A stretch of 8,469 nt of DNA from Syntrophobacter sp. SbD2 (GTDB lineage: Bacteria; Desulfobacterota; Syntrophobacteria; Syntrophobacterales; Syntrophobacteraceae). Shown piece after piece: positions 1 through 6,296 of the stretch. Each line of letters starts with the position of its first letter. Position 1 is the stretch's first letter. The notes under the pieces are model-generated. The model ran no database searches, was not told the origin of the DNA, and saw nothing but the letters and a program-made list of their open reading frames with translations. The DNA lies in contig OMSV01000051.1 of NCBI GenBank assembly GCA_900290385.1, positions 1 through 8,469 of the forward strand, given 5' to 3'. A program made the translations under genes and the position numbers.

Positions 1-1
1 G

Positions 2-2170
2 GGCCTCAAAATCTCCGCCGGCACTGGAAAATTGCTCAAGAAAGATATGAATGATTTTGTAGACATGCTGCAGTCGAAAATCCCAGAAGTTTTCGACAGC
101 GACGACTACCGCGCCAAAGAAGGCGAAGTGCACCAGGATTTCGAGAAACGGAGGCGGGAGTATATCGACGAACTCTCCCAGGAGGCGCGCGACCAGGGAT
201 TCATTCTTCAGTTCTCCCAGGTTGGTATGGTGATCATTCCCTCCAACAAAGAAGGCGAGCCGATGACGCAGGAGGACCTGCGCCACCTGAGCGAGGAAGA
301 ACGCCAAGTCCTGCGCAGCAAGAGCGATGAGTTGCATGAGCGAATGAAGGACACCATCAAGAAAATCCGAGAGGCAGAAAACGAATTCAAGGAAAAGCAC
401 ACAAAGCTCGACAACGAGATTGCTCTATTCGTGGTTGGACAGTTGATGGATGTTTACGAGGAAAAATACCAGGACGACCAGCAGGTGCTCGACTACCTGA
501 AGGAAGTCCAAGAAGACATTCTCGAAAATATAGACGATTTCAAGAAAAAGCCCGAAGCCCAGCAACAGATGCCGGGACAGCCCGTAGCTCCTTTTGCCGT
601 GCCTCCCAAGGAAGCTACCCTGCGCAAGTACGATGTTAATGTTCTCATCGATAACTCGGAAACCAAGGGTGCTCCGGTTATCATCGAGTCGAATCCGGCC
701 TATCCCAACCTTTTCGGCTCCATAGAAAGGCAGGCTTGGTTTGGAGCGCTGTTTACAGATCATACGATGATAAAAGCCGGATCGCTTCACAAGGCCAACG
801 GCGGCTATCTGGTGATGAAGGCGCTCGACCTTCTTAAATGGTATATTTCTTATGAAGCTTTAAAAAGGGCGCTGCGTGACAAAGAAATCAGGATCGAAGA
901 CCTGGGCGAACTCTACGGAATGTTTAGCACACGCACGATCCGGCCCGAGCCCATTCCCCTTAATTTAAAGATCGTCCTTACCGGCGATCCCTATATCTAC
1001 CAATTGCTCTACAGCCTTGACGATCGCTTCCAGAAGCTTTTCAAGGTCAAGGCCCACATGGGCGACCAGATGGACAGAAAGCCCGACAGGGTCCTCGAAT
1101 GCTCGAGGATGATCGCCCGCTACTGCGACGACCACCAGATAAAGCACCTGGACAAATCGGGAGTCGCCCGTGTGCTCGAATACAGCGTGGAGCTAACCGA
1201 GGACCAAGATAAGCTCACTCTTGAGCTTGGGACCATCGCTGACCTGCTTCGAGAATCCAATTACTTTGCCGGCATCGAGAGCAGCGAAGTTGTTCAGAGA
1301 AAGCACGTGGATGAGGCGATCAAGAAGCGTATCTATCGCTCCAACCTCATCGAAGAGCGTGTGAAGGAGGTAATGGAAAAAGACATCATCTGGATCGAAA
1401 CCGAAGGTGAAAAGGTCGGGCAGGTTAACGGCCTTGCGGTGCTGATGGCAGGTGATCACGTTTTTGGCAAGCCCAGCCGGATCACGGCAACCGTTTCGGT
1501 TGGACGCGAGGGGATGGTGTCCATCGACCGCGAATCGAAAATGAGCGGCGTTACGCATACCAAGGGGCTGATGATTTTAAGCAGCCTTTTCAGGGAGCGG
1601 TTTGCCCAAAACAAGCCCATAGCCTTCTCCGCCTCGGTGTGCTTTGAGCAAAGCTACGGAATGATTGATGGAGACAGCGCTTCGAGCACTGAATACTATG
1701 TCCTTGTCAGCGCCATCAGTGGTTTGCCCTTGAAACAGGGTATAGCTGTAACAGGATCGGTCAGCCAGAAGGGTGAGGTTCAGCCGATCGGGGGCGTGAA
1801 CTACAAGATCAAGGGCTTTTTCGACATCTGCAAATTCAAAGGACTCACGGGCGAACAGGGCGTCATGATTCCGCACAAGAACGTCCGCAACCTGATGCTT
1901 GACCAGGAAGTAGTAGATGCAGTCACCGAAGGCAAGTTCCACATCTGGCCTGTCGCCACGGTTGAGGAAGGCCTGGGTATCCTTACGGGAATGGATGCCG
2001 GCACGGTCCAGGAGGATGGAAGTTATCCGGAAGCCACCGTCTACAGGAAAGTTGACGATAGGCTCAAGGAGATTTCTGAAATCGTACGCAAGTTCTCCAA
2101 AGATATGGAAGGCGACGGCAAAAAGTCCGAAGAGGATGAAGGTTCGAGCTGCCCTCACTGCGGGCATTAA
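2..2170 (+). CDS. ATP-dependent Lon-like protease (LonB/AAA_32 type), 5' end outside window
   Basis: Cytoplasmic ATP-driven serine protease of the Lon superfamily (S16), the bacterial Lon-like type with an AAA_32 module. The frame is open from base 2 with no stop, so the true start and the Walker A region lie upstream; a TTG at 32 is only an internal codon. Seen in order: a helical, charged coiled-coil insert (about 60-540); the AAA core with GGYLVMKALDLL (800-835) and the segment EALKRALRDKEIRIEDLGE; a lid region; then the C-terminal protease domain (about 1370-2030). The catalytic serine is in DGDSAS (Ser codon 1676-1678) and the lysine in GGVNYK (Lys codon 1805-1807). They lie 43 residues apart, the same spacing as Ser679/Lys722 of E. 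coli Lon, so the protease should be active. The protein ends in an acidic tail closing with CPHCGH. It is followed by a terminator and is probably not co-transcribed with the kdp regulators. Family call sure; substrate unknown. Confidence 0.93.
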   Translation, partial: GLKISAGTGKLLKKDMNDFVDMLQSKIPEVFDSDDYRAKEGEVHQDFEKRRREYIDELSQEARDQGFILQFSQVGMVIIPSNKEGEPMTQEDLRHLSEEERQVLRSKSDELHERMKDTIKKIREAENEFKEKHTKLDNEIALFVVGQLMDVYEEKYQDDQQVLDYLKEVQEDILENIDDFKKKPEAQQQMPGQPVAPFAVPPKEATLRKYDVNVLIDNSETKGAPVIIESNPAYPNLFGSIERQAWFGALFTDHTMIKAGSLHKANGGYLVMKALDLLKWYISYEALKRALRDKEIRIEDLGELYGMFSTRTIRPEPIPLNLKIVLTGDPYIYQLLYSLDDRFQKLFKVKAHMGDQMDRKPDRVLECSRMIARYCDDHQIKHLDKSGVARVLEYSVELTEDQDKLTLELGTIADLLRESNYFAGIESSEVVQRKHVDEAIKKRIYRSNLIEERVKEVMEKDIIWIETEGEKVGQVNGLAVLMAGDHVFGKPSRITATVSVGREGMVSIDRESKMSGVTHTKGLMILSSLFRERFAQNKPIAFSASVCFEQSYGMIDGDSASSTEYYVLVSAISGLPLKQGIAVTGSVSQKGEVQPIGGVNYKIKGFFDICKFKGLTGEQGVMIPHKNVRNLMLDQEVVDAVTEGKFHIWPVATVEEGLGILTGMDAGTVQEDGSYPEATVYRKVDDRLKEISEIVRKFSKDMEGDGKKSEEDEGSSCPHCGH

Positions 2171-2227
2171 AAAAGCTGGTCTGCCAGGGATCTCTTTGAA
2201 AGCCTGGCGATAGCGAAACGAATCCCG

Positions 2228-2254
2228 AAGGGCGGCTGATCACCGCCCTTTTTT
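2228..2254 (+). terminator. Rho-independent terminator after the Lon-like gene
   Basis: A perfect 8-bp stem AAGGGCGG/CCGCCCTT with a 7-base loop (CTGATCA) runs straight into six T's (2249-2254). It lies 58 bases after the protease stop codon. It should end the protease transcript and insulate the response-regulator gene, which then needs its own promoter somewhere in 2255-2419. I could not identify that promoter with confidence. Confidence 0.88.
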
Positions 2255-2419
2255 GGCGCCTTATGGCCAACATCAAACAACCTCTTATCCGGATTATCGA
2301 CATCAATCATTGGAAGAGGGTAAACTTACGGGCCGTTCCGATCGAGCGCGGCTGCAAGGTGGAAGGCTTTGAGAGCATCTTGCACTCCGTCATCCTGCTT
2401 ATTTGATTGAAGTACTAAC

Positions 2420-3778
2420 ATGGGAACAAATGTGAGCAGCGCATTGGCCCTTTCCATTCTTGTCGTCGATGATGAACCCAATATCCGGAAGACCCTCAGT
2501 ATCGCTCTGGAGGCCGATGGCCATCATGTTTTAACCGTAAGCAGCCCGAAAGATGCGTTGTCTGAGGCCAATACGCGCTATTTCGACCTTGCTCTGGTTG
2601 ATCTCCGGCTGGGCTCGGAGTCCGGAATAGACTTGATCGGCAATCTACTGGCGATCTGCCCGTGGATTAAGTGCATCGTTATTACGGCTTATGCTTCGAT
2701 TGATACCGCTGTGGAAGCAATGCGGCGCGGAGCCTTTGATTACCTGCCCAAGCCTTTCACTAACGATCAGTTATCGGTGCTTGTCAACAAGGTTTCAGTG
2801 GTCAGGACCCTGGAGCAAAAAGTGGCGTCCCTTCAGGAAAGTCTGAGAGAATCAGTTCCCGAGGCGGTCGTCGAGAGCCGCAGCCCTTTGATGCAGCGGG
2901 TTTTGGCCATGGCCAGGCAAGTGGCGGACAGTGAAGCCACCATCCTGATTCGTGGTGAGAGCGGGACCGGCAAAACCATTCTAGCTCATGCAATACACTC
3001 ATGGAGCGGCCGTTCGTCAAAACCTTTCGGGAATATTTCGTGTCCTTCACTCTCAGCCGAACTGCTTGAAAGCGAGCTTTTCGGGCATGCTAAGGGGTCC
3101 TTTACCGGTGCTCTGCGCGATTATCCCGGACGCATTGCGGCCTGTGACGGGGGGACGCTTTTTTTGGATGAAATCGGGGATTTGCCACTGTCGATCCAGG
3201 CCAAATTATTGCGGGTACTCCAGGAAAAAGCCTACGAGCGTCTGGGGGATTTGGAAACAAGAAAGGCCAATGTTAGAGTCTTGGCGGCTACCAATATCGA
3301 TCTTGATTCGGCAGTAAAGACGGGGCGGTTTCGTGAGGACCTTTTCTACAGGCTTGATGTCGTAGAGATTGTGATTCCTGCGCTTAGAGAGCGCCGTGAG
3401 GACATTGTGCCGCTGGCCGAGGTCCTTCTGGCCTTTTTTGCCAGGCAGAACCATCGCCGGGTACTGGGATTTACCGAGGAAGCCTCTGAAGCCCTCGAGA
3501 ATTACGAATGGCCCGGCAATGTGAGGGAACTCCGAAACGCGATCGAACGTGCGGTGCTGTTGTGTAGTGACGATAGGGTCGGAATTCACCACTTTCCGCT
3601 CAAGCTCAAGCCGTTGGAACGCGTGCCCGGCCCCGGCGGCCTGGTAACCATGGAAGAGCTTGAAAGAACGCACATCCGGCGCGTACTGGCTTCTAGCAGA
3701 TCCATTGAAGAAGCATGCCGGATTTTGGGAATGGATTCCGTGACTTTTTGGCGAAAACGAAAGAAATATGGATTATAA
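2420..3778 (+). CDS. Sigma-54-dependent response regulator, NtrC family, AlgB-like
   Basis: Cytoplasmic transcription activator that, once phosphorylated, uses ATP to open sigma-54 promoters. The receiver domain (residues about 12-125) has acidic D17/D18, phospho-acceptor D61, T89 and K111. The AAA+ domain (about 153-390) has Walker A GESGTGKT (179-186), a sigma-54-contact loop reading GSFTGA (226-231) instead of the usual GAFTGA, and Walker B GGTLFLDE (244-251). The Fis-type HTH is at the extreme C-terminus (about 411-452), ending RKRKKYGL. From memory, the receiver start, the CPSLSAELLESELFGH stretch and this C-terminus match Pseudomonas AlgB closely. Length (452 aa) is normal for the family. 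The ATG start puts the receiver about 10 residues in, as in AlgB; the ribosome site is weak (GAAG, 2409-2412). The kinase gene lies 172 bp downstream, behind a sigma-54 promoter, so the two form a likely pair acting on the kdp genes. The domain call is sure; the target is inferred. Confidence 0.95.
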   Translation: MGTNVSSALALSILVVDDEPNIRKTLSIALEADGHHVLTVSSPKDALSEANTRYFDLALVDLRLGSESGIDLIGNLLAICPWIKCIVITAYASIDTAVEAMRRGAFDYLPKPFTNDQLSVLVNKVSVVRTLEQKVASLQESLRESVPEAVVESRSPLMQRVLAMARQVADSEATILIRGESGTGKTILAHAIHSWSGRSSKPFGNISCPSLSAELLESELFGHAKGSFTGALRDYPGRIAACDGGTLFLDEIGDLPLSIQAKLLRVLQEKAYERLGDLETRKANVRVLAATNIDLDSAVKTGRFREDLFYRLDVVEIVIPALRERREDIVPLAEVLLAFFARQNHRRVLGFTEEASEALENYEWPGNVRELRNAIERAVLLCSDDRVGIHHFPLKLKPLERVPGPGGLVTMEELERTHIRRVLASSRSIEEACRILGMDSVTFWRKRKKYGL

Positions 3779-3784
3779 ATTTGG

Positions 3785-3801
3785 CATTTCATTTTGAAAT
3801 G
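3785..3801. promoter_or_regulatory. Putative activator-binding dyad 1 (upstream enhancer)
   Basis: A perfect inverted repeat, CATTTCA-TTT-TGAAATG, centred at 3793, about 139 bp upstream of the start predicted from the sigma-54 promoter. Its core TTCATTTTGAAA (3788-3799) recurs with one change at 3820-3831. No T-run follows, so it is not a good terminator for the regulator gene. It is probably a binding site for the Fis-type HTH of the adjacent NtrC-family regulator; that assignment is inference. Confidence 0.6.
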
Positions 3802-3819
3802 TCTTCAACGAACTCATCC

Positions 3820-3831
3820 TTCAATTTGAAA
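3820..3831. promoter_or_regulatory. Putative activator-binding dyad 2 (upstream enhancer)
   Basis: TTCAATTTGAAA contains the perfect dyad TTCAA-T-TTGAA, centred at 3825, about 107 bp upstream of the predicted start. It is 11/12 identical to the core of the dyad at 3788-3799. The centres are 32 bp apart, about three helical turns, so both would face the same side of the DNA. An AT-rich stretch (about 3853-3903) lies between it and the promoter and could bend easily, but I see no clean IHF site. Confidence 0.55.
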
Positions 3832-3904
3832 GCGTCCAGCTTGCCCCCACCCGGTAATTTTTAGCTAAGCTCTTGAAATCGCATAATTTAGTTTTATTTT
3901 GCCA

Positions 3905-3920
3905 TTGGCATGTGATTTGC
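3905..3920 (+). promoter_or_regulatory. Sigma-54 (-24/-12) promoter of the kinase-kdp operon
   Basis: TTGGCATGTGATTTGC carries the invariant GG (3907-3908) and GC (3919-3920) with exactly 10 bases between them, close to the consensus TGGCAC-N5-TTGC. The predicted start is near 3932, leaving a leader of about 19 bases before the GTG at 3951. Two matching dyads lie at enhancer distance, and the gene just upstream encodes a sigma-54 activator, which makes a chance match unlikely. Confidence 0.85.
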
Positions 3921-3950
3921 CTTCAGAATTCAGAAGAAGGGTAAAGGGAC

Positions 3951-5792
3951 GTGAGTCTAAAAACAAAACTGATCCTGGCTTCGTGCGGTCCACTTCTTAT
4001 TCTTTTGGTGGTGGGTCTAATAAGCATCCGGACCATCACCCAGTCAAGCAAGGCTCTCGAGCGGATTTTCAGAGAAAACTACGACAGTGTAGCTGCGGGG
4101 CTGGCGATGAAGCAGGCAATCCTGGAAATTGAGCGTGGCGTTGAGCCGCTTCTTTACGAAAGCAGTGCTGACAAGACGATTATTGACTCTGCCGTTCTGA
4201 GGTTTTCGCAAAGGCTGAAATTCCTGAAGGGCAATGTCACTCTGCCTGGCGAACACGAATTAACGAACAGACTGGCAGAATCCTGGAAAACTTACACGAG
4301 CGAACTGGAAACTTTAGTTCAAATGCAGGAGAGCGGCTCTGCCCGCCGGGATTTTTACAGGGCCAGACTGCTGCCCCAGTCAGACGCGGTCCTCGATGCG
4401 GCACAGCAGATAATTGATATCAACTTGAACAATATAATCTCGGGCGATGGCCAGGTTCGGCAACATGCAACAGAAACAAATCGCGACGTAATAGTGCTGG
4501 TGTTGGCTGGAACAGTGCTGGCGCTGATCTTTGTTATCATTATAGGACCGTCCATACTAAGGCCGATATCCTACCTTACTCGTTCTGTGAAAGAGATTCA
4601 GCAGGGAAACCTCGATCTTGTCGTAAAGGCCAGGTCGGGAGATGAAATCGGCCAACTGGCTTCCGCTTTCAACGATATGACAACGAGCCTGCGTGAATTC
4701 AGACGAACGAACCGCGCACGGCTGATTCGCACTCAGAAGGCGACCCTTTCGGCGCTTAACTCTCTTTCCGACGCTATTATTATCTGCAATCCGGAGGGCG
4801 CCATCGAGCTTTCAAACGATACGGCCGAGCGGTTGTTTGCACTTAAGGCAGGAATGACCATTCAGTCGGTTGAAAATGTGCGGATGGGGGAACTATTCGA
4901 GCGTGCGCGCCACGAGATGCGGCCCATCCGGCTCACAACCTATGATTGGGCTATTCAGGTCTTCAGGGACGGAGAGGAACATTTCTTTTTGCCCGAGGCT
5001 GTCCCGATAATGGACGAGGAAAGACGGCTCACCGGCGTGATGCTCATTCTCTCGGATGTGACCAGGCTGCGCAAGCTTGATGAAGTGAAAAGCGGTCTTA
5101 TTTCGATTGTTTCGCATGAACTCAAGACCCCTCTGACTTCCATTAGACTTGCGGCCCATGCGCTTTTGAATGAAAAACTCGGTCCGCTGAATTCCAAACA
5201 GGCCGAACTTGTCATTGCCGCTCGAGATGACAGCGACCGGCTCTACCGTATCATCGAGAACCTGCTGGACATCGGTCGACTGGAGTCCGGACGCTCCACT
5301 GTCGAGCTTGTTCCGGTGAGCCCGGAACAGGTCCTTCTCAATGTTGTCGAAGACATGAGGCCCTCATATGTCGATCGGGGAGTTTCCCTCGTACTCGACC
5401 TGCCCGGAGATATACCCCAGGTTCTTGCCGACAGGTTGAGGCTGGAGATTGTCTTTGCCAACCTTCTTAGCAATGGTTTGAAATTTACCCCTCCGGGGGG
5501 AGAGGTGAAGATATCGGCACGCTTGAACAACGGTACAGTGCTTTTTTCCGTCGAGGATACCGGCTCTGGAATACCCAAGGAGTCCCTGCCGCACATCTTT
5601 GAAAAGTTTTTCAGGGTGCCCGGCCGCGGCGGGCAGCCGAGCAACACCGGACTGGGTTTGGCCATAGTGAAGGAGATCATAGAGGCCCACGGCAGTAGGG
5701 TAGAGGTGGCCAGCACGCCCGGGGAAGGCACGAAATTTAGTTTTACTCTTGCCGCTGCAGGCGGGGTTTCCAGCGATATGAAGGCTTCATGA
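3951..5792 (+). CDS. Membrane sensor histidine kinase (HAMP-PAS-HisKA-HATPase), KinB-like
   Basis: Inner-membrane sensor kinase, the probable partner of the AlgB-like regulator encoded just upstream. Order: TM1 (residues about 7-26); a periplasmic, mostly helical sensor region (about 29-178); TM2 (about 180-203); HAMP (about 204-256); PAS (about 265-375); HisKA with SHELKTPL and phospho-acceptor H389; HATPase_c with N-box NLLSNGLKF (504-512), G1 DTGSG (536-540), the FEKFF segment and G2 GLGLA (567-571). All catalytic boxes are intact and 613 aa is normal. The GTG start is fixed by an in-frame TAA at 3942-3944; purine-rich sites AGAAGAAGG (3932-3940) and AAAGGG (3943-3948) precede it. HisKA resembles Pseudomonas KinB (memory, not alignment). 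It has none of the large cytoplasmic KdpD/Usp N-terminal region of the classical potassium sensor KdpD, so a different input is expected. It lies 86 bp before the small genes of the kdp operon with no terminator between. Confidence 0.94.
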   Translation: MSLKTKLILASCGPLLILLVVGLISIRTITQSSKALERIFRENYDSVAAGLAMKQAILEIERGVEPLLYESSADKTIIDSAVLRFSQRLKFLKGNVTLPGEHELTNRLAESWKTYTSELETLVQMQESGSARRDFYRARLLPQSDAVLDAAQQIIDINLNNIISGDGQVRQHATETNRDVIVLVLAGTVLALIFVIIIGPSILRPISYLTRSVKEIQQGNLDLVVKARSGDEIGQLASAFNDMTTSLREFRRTNRARLIRTQKATLSALNSLSDAIIICNPEGAIELSNDTAERLFALKAGMTIQSVENVRMGELFERARHEMRPIRLTTYDWAIQVFRDGEEHFFLPEAVPIMDEERRLTGVMLILSDVTRLRKLDEVKSGLISIVSHELKTPLTSIRLAAHALLNEKLGPLNSKQAELVIAARDDSDRLYRIIENLLDIGRLESGRSTVELVPVSPEQVLLNVVEDMRPSYVDRGVSLVLDLPGDIPQVLADRLRLEIVFANLLSNGLKFTPPGGEVKISARLNNGTVLFSVEDTGSGIPKESLPHIFEKFFRVPGRGGQPSNTGLGLAIVKEIIEAHGSRVEVASTPGEGTKFSFTLAAAGGVSSDMKAS

Positions 5793-5878
5793 TAGATAGG
5801 GCTGCACCGCTGGAGCAAACAGATGGGAAACACACTAGGATGTGATTTAAGGACTTTTTCCGAGAGGAGGAATAAGAG

Positions 5879-5974
5879 ATGGATTTAGCAATATGGTTGC
5901 CGGGGATGTTCTTACTGGGAATCGTGGTGATGGTAGTCTGCTTTCTGTTCGTAAAAGGTTGCGACAAAATATAA
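5879..5974 (+). CDS. 31-residue single-TM protein upstream of kdpF
   Basis: A tiny open frame of 31 codons plus stop: MDLAIW start, a hydrophobic span (residues about 4-25) containing LPGMFLLG, and a short polar end KGCDKI. It has a very strong ribosome site, AGAGGAGG (5863-5870), eight bases before the ATG, which is the best evidence that it is translated. It sits 18 bp before kdpF. From memory, similar mini-proteins ending in C-D-[KR]-[ILV] occur just before kdpF in many bacteria, often loosely labelled as potassium-transport ATPase; their role is not known to me. It probably sits in the inner membrane with the Kdp complex, as KdpF does. Confidence is high that it is a gene and low for any function. 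Confidence 0.75.
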   Translation: MDLAIWLPGMFLLGIVVMVVCFLFVKGCDKI

Positions 5975-5992
5975 CGCAAAGGAGTTCAAGCG

Positions 5993-6073
5993 ATGATCTA
6001 CATTACAGCGGCTGTCGCAGTTTTTCTTTTTGTTTATCTTACTGTTGCCATGATACGGCCGGAGTGGTTCTAG
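5993..6073 (+). CDS. kdpF: Potassium-transporting ATPase subunit KdpF
   Basis: A 26-residue single-TM peptide that in E. coli binds and stabilises the KdpABC complex. Sequence support: hydrophobic span (residues about 4-20) followed by the family ending, here YLTVAMIRPEWF, close to the usual YLxxAL-IRPExF. The ribosome site AAAGGAG (5978-5984) is eight bases before the ATG, the same layout as for kdpB. Its stop codon TAG lies inside the left copy of the CTAGGCAAG repeat that borders the foldback element, so the insertion did not change the protein. Length is normal (about 25-30 aa). Confidence 0.9.
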   Translation: MIYITAAVAVFLFVYLTVAMIRPEWF

Positions 6074-6221
6074 GCAAGTTTCCGTCCGGACAGGGTCCTT
6101 TTCCGCCCTGGCGGTGTCAATCTTCGGGCTTTCTTGTGCGGCGTACCCATGTACGCCTCCGCGCAAGCCCTGGATTTCCTTGCCAGAACGAAAAATACCT
6201 CCTATCCGAATCGGAAACTGC
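6074..6221. repeat. Long imperfect inverted repeat (hairpin) in the kdpF-kdpA gap
   Basis: The left arm (6074-6146) aligns with the reverse complement of the right arm (6151-6221) over about 70 bases. Shared blocks are AGTTTCCG, CGGA-AGG, TTTT-CG, CTGGC, GGGCTT, GCGG and CGTAC. The tip is GCGTAC-CCAT-GTACGC (6141-6156), a 6-bp stem with a 4-base loop. Transcribed, it would form a tall structured hairpin between the kdpF and kdpA messages. There is no T-run after it, so it is not an obvious terminator, but it could alter mRNA stability or the kdpF/kdpA ratio. Confidence 0.85.
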
Positions 6222-6252
6222 AAGAGTCTCATCCGGTGTCTCCGAATGGACA
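6079..6252. mobile_element. Probable miniature foldback element (MITE-like) between kdpF and kdpA
   Basis: A 174-bp non-coding stretch bordered by two exact copies of CTAGGCAAG (6070-6078 and 6253-6261), as a 9-bp target duplication would be. Its ends are imperfect inverted repeats: TTTCCGTCCGGACA at the left against TGTCCATTCGGAGA read from the right on the other strand (10 of 14 match). Most of it folds back on itself (6074-6221, listed separately). Removing the element with one copy of the repeat leaves 40 bp between kdpF and kdpA, a normal operon spacing. There is no transposase, so it would be moved in trans. Open frames across it are not convincing genes. A 9-bp direct repeat could arise by chance in a region this size (very roughly one in ten), so the exact borders are less certain than the foldback itself. 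Confidence 0.6.
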
Positions 6253-6296
6253 CTAGGCAAGCCCCGGCGATTCACCGATCGTGAAAGGAAAAACAC

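Noticed and set aside
2171..2227. Possible read-through linkage of the Lon-like protease with the kdp regulators.
   Set aside because: A strong terminator at 2228-2254 separates them and nothing in the sequence ties the protease to potassium control.
2263..2406. A 47-codon open frame (starts MANIKQPLIRIIDI) between the terminator and the response-regulator gene.
   Set aside because: No ribosome site before its ATG, which follows the terminator by only 8 bases, and no family I recognise. It may be chance, though its end 13 bp before the regulator would allow a leader peptide.
2380..2408. TTGCAC followed by TTTGAT as a sigma-70 promoter for the response regulator.
   Set aside because: The -10 match is poor and the start would fall about 6 bases before the ATG, leaving no room for a ribosome site.
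3783..3796. TTGGCATTTCATTTTG as a second sigma-54 promoter overlapping the first dyad.
   Set aside because: The spacing after GG gives TG, not GC, at the -12 position, and the dyad symmetry explains the sequence better.
5912..6253. A 113-codon open frame on the minus strand across kdpF and the foldback element.
   Set aside because: It is antisense to kdpF and the 31-aa gene, starts with GTG at the repeat border and has no ribosome site. It reads through a non-coding repeat; similar hypothetical proteins in databases would be the same artefact.
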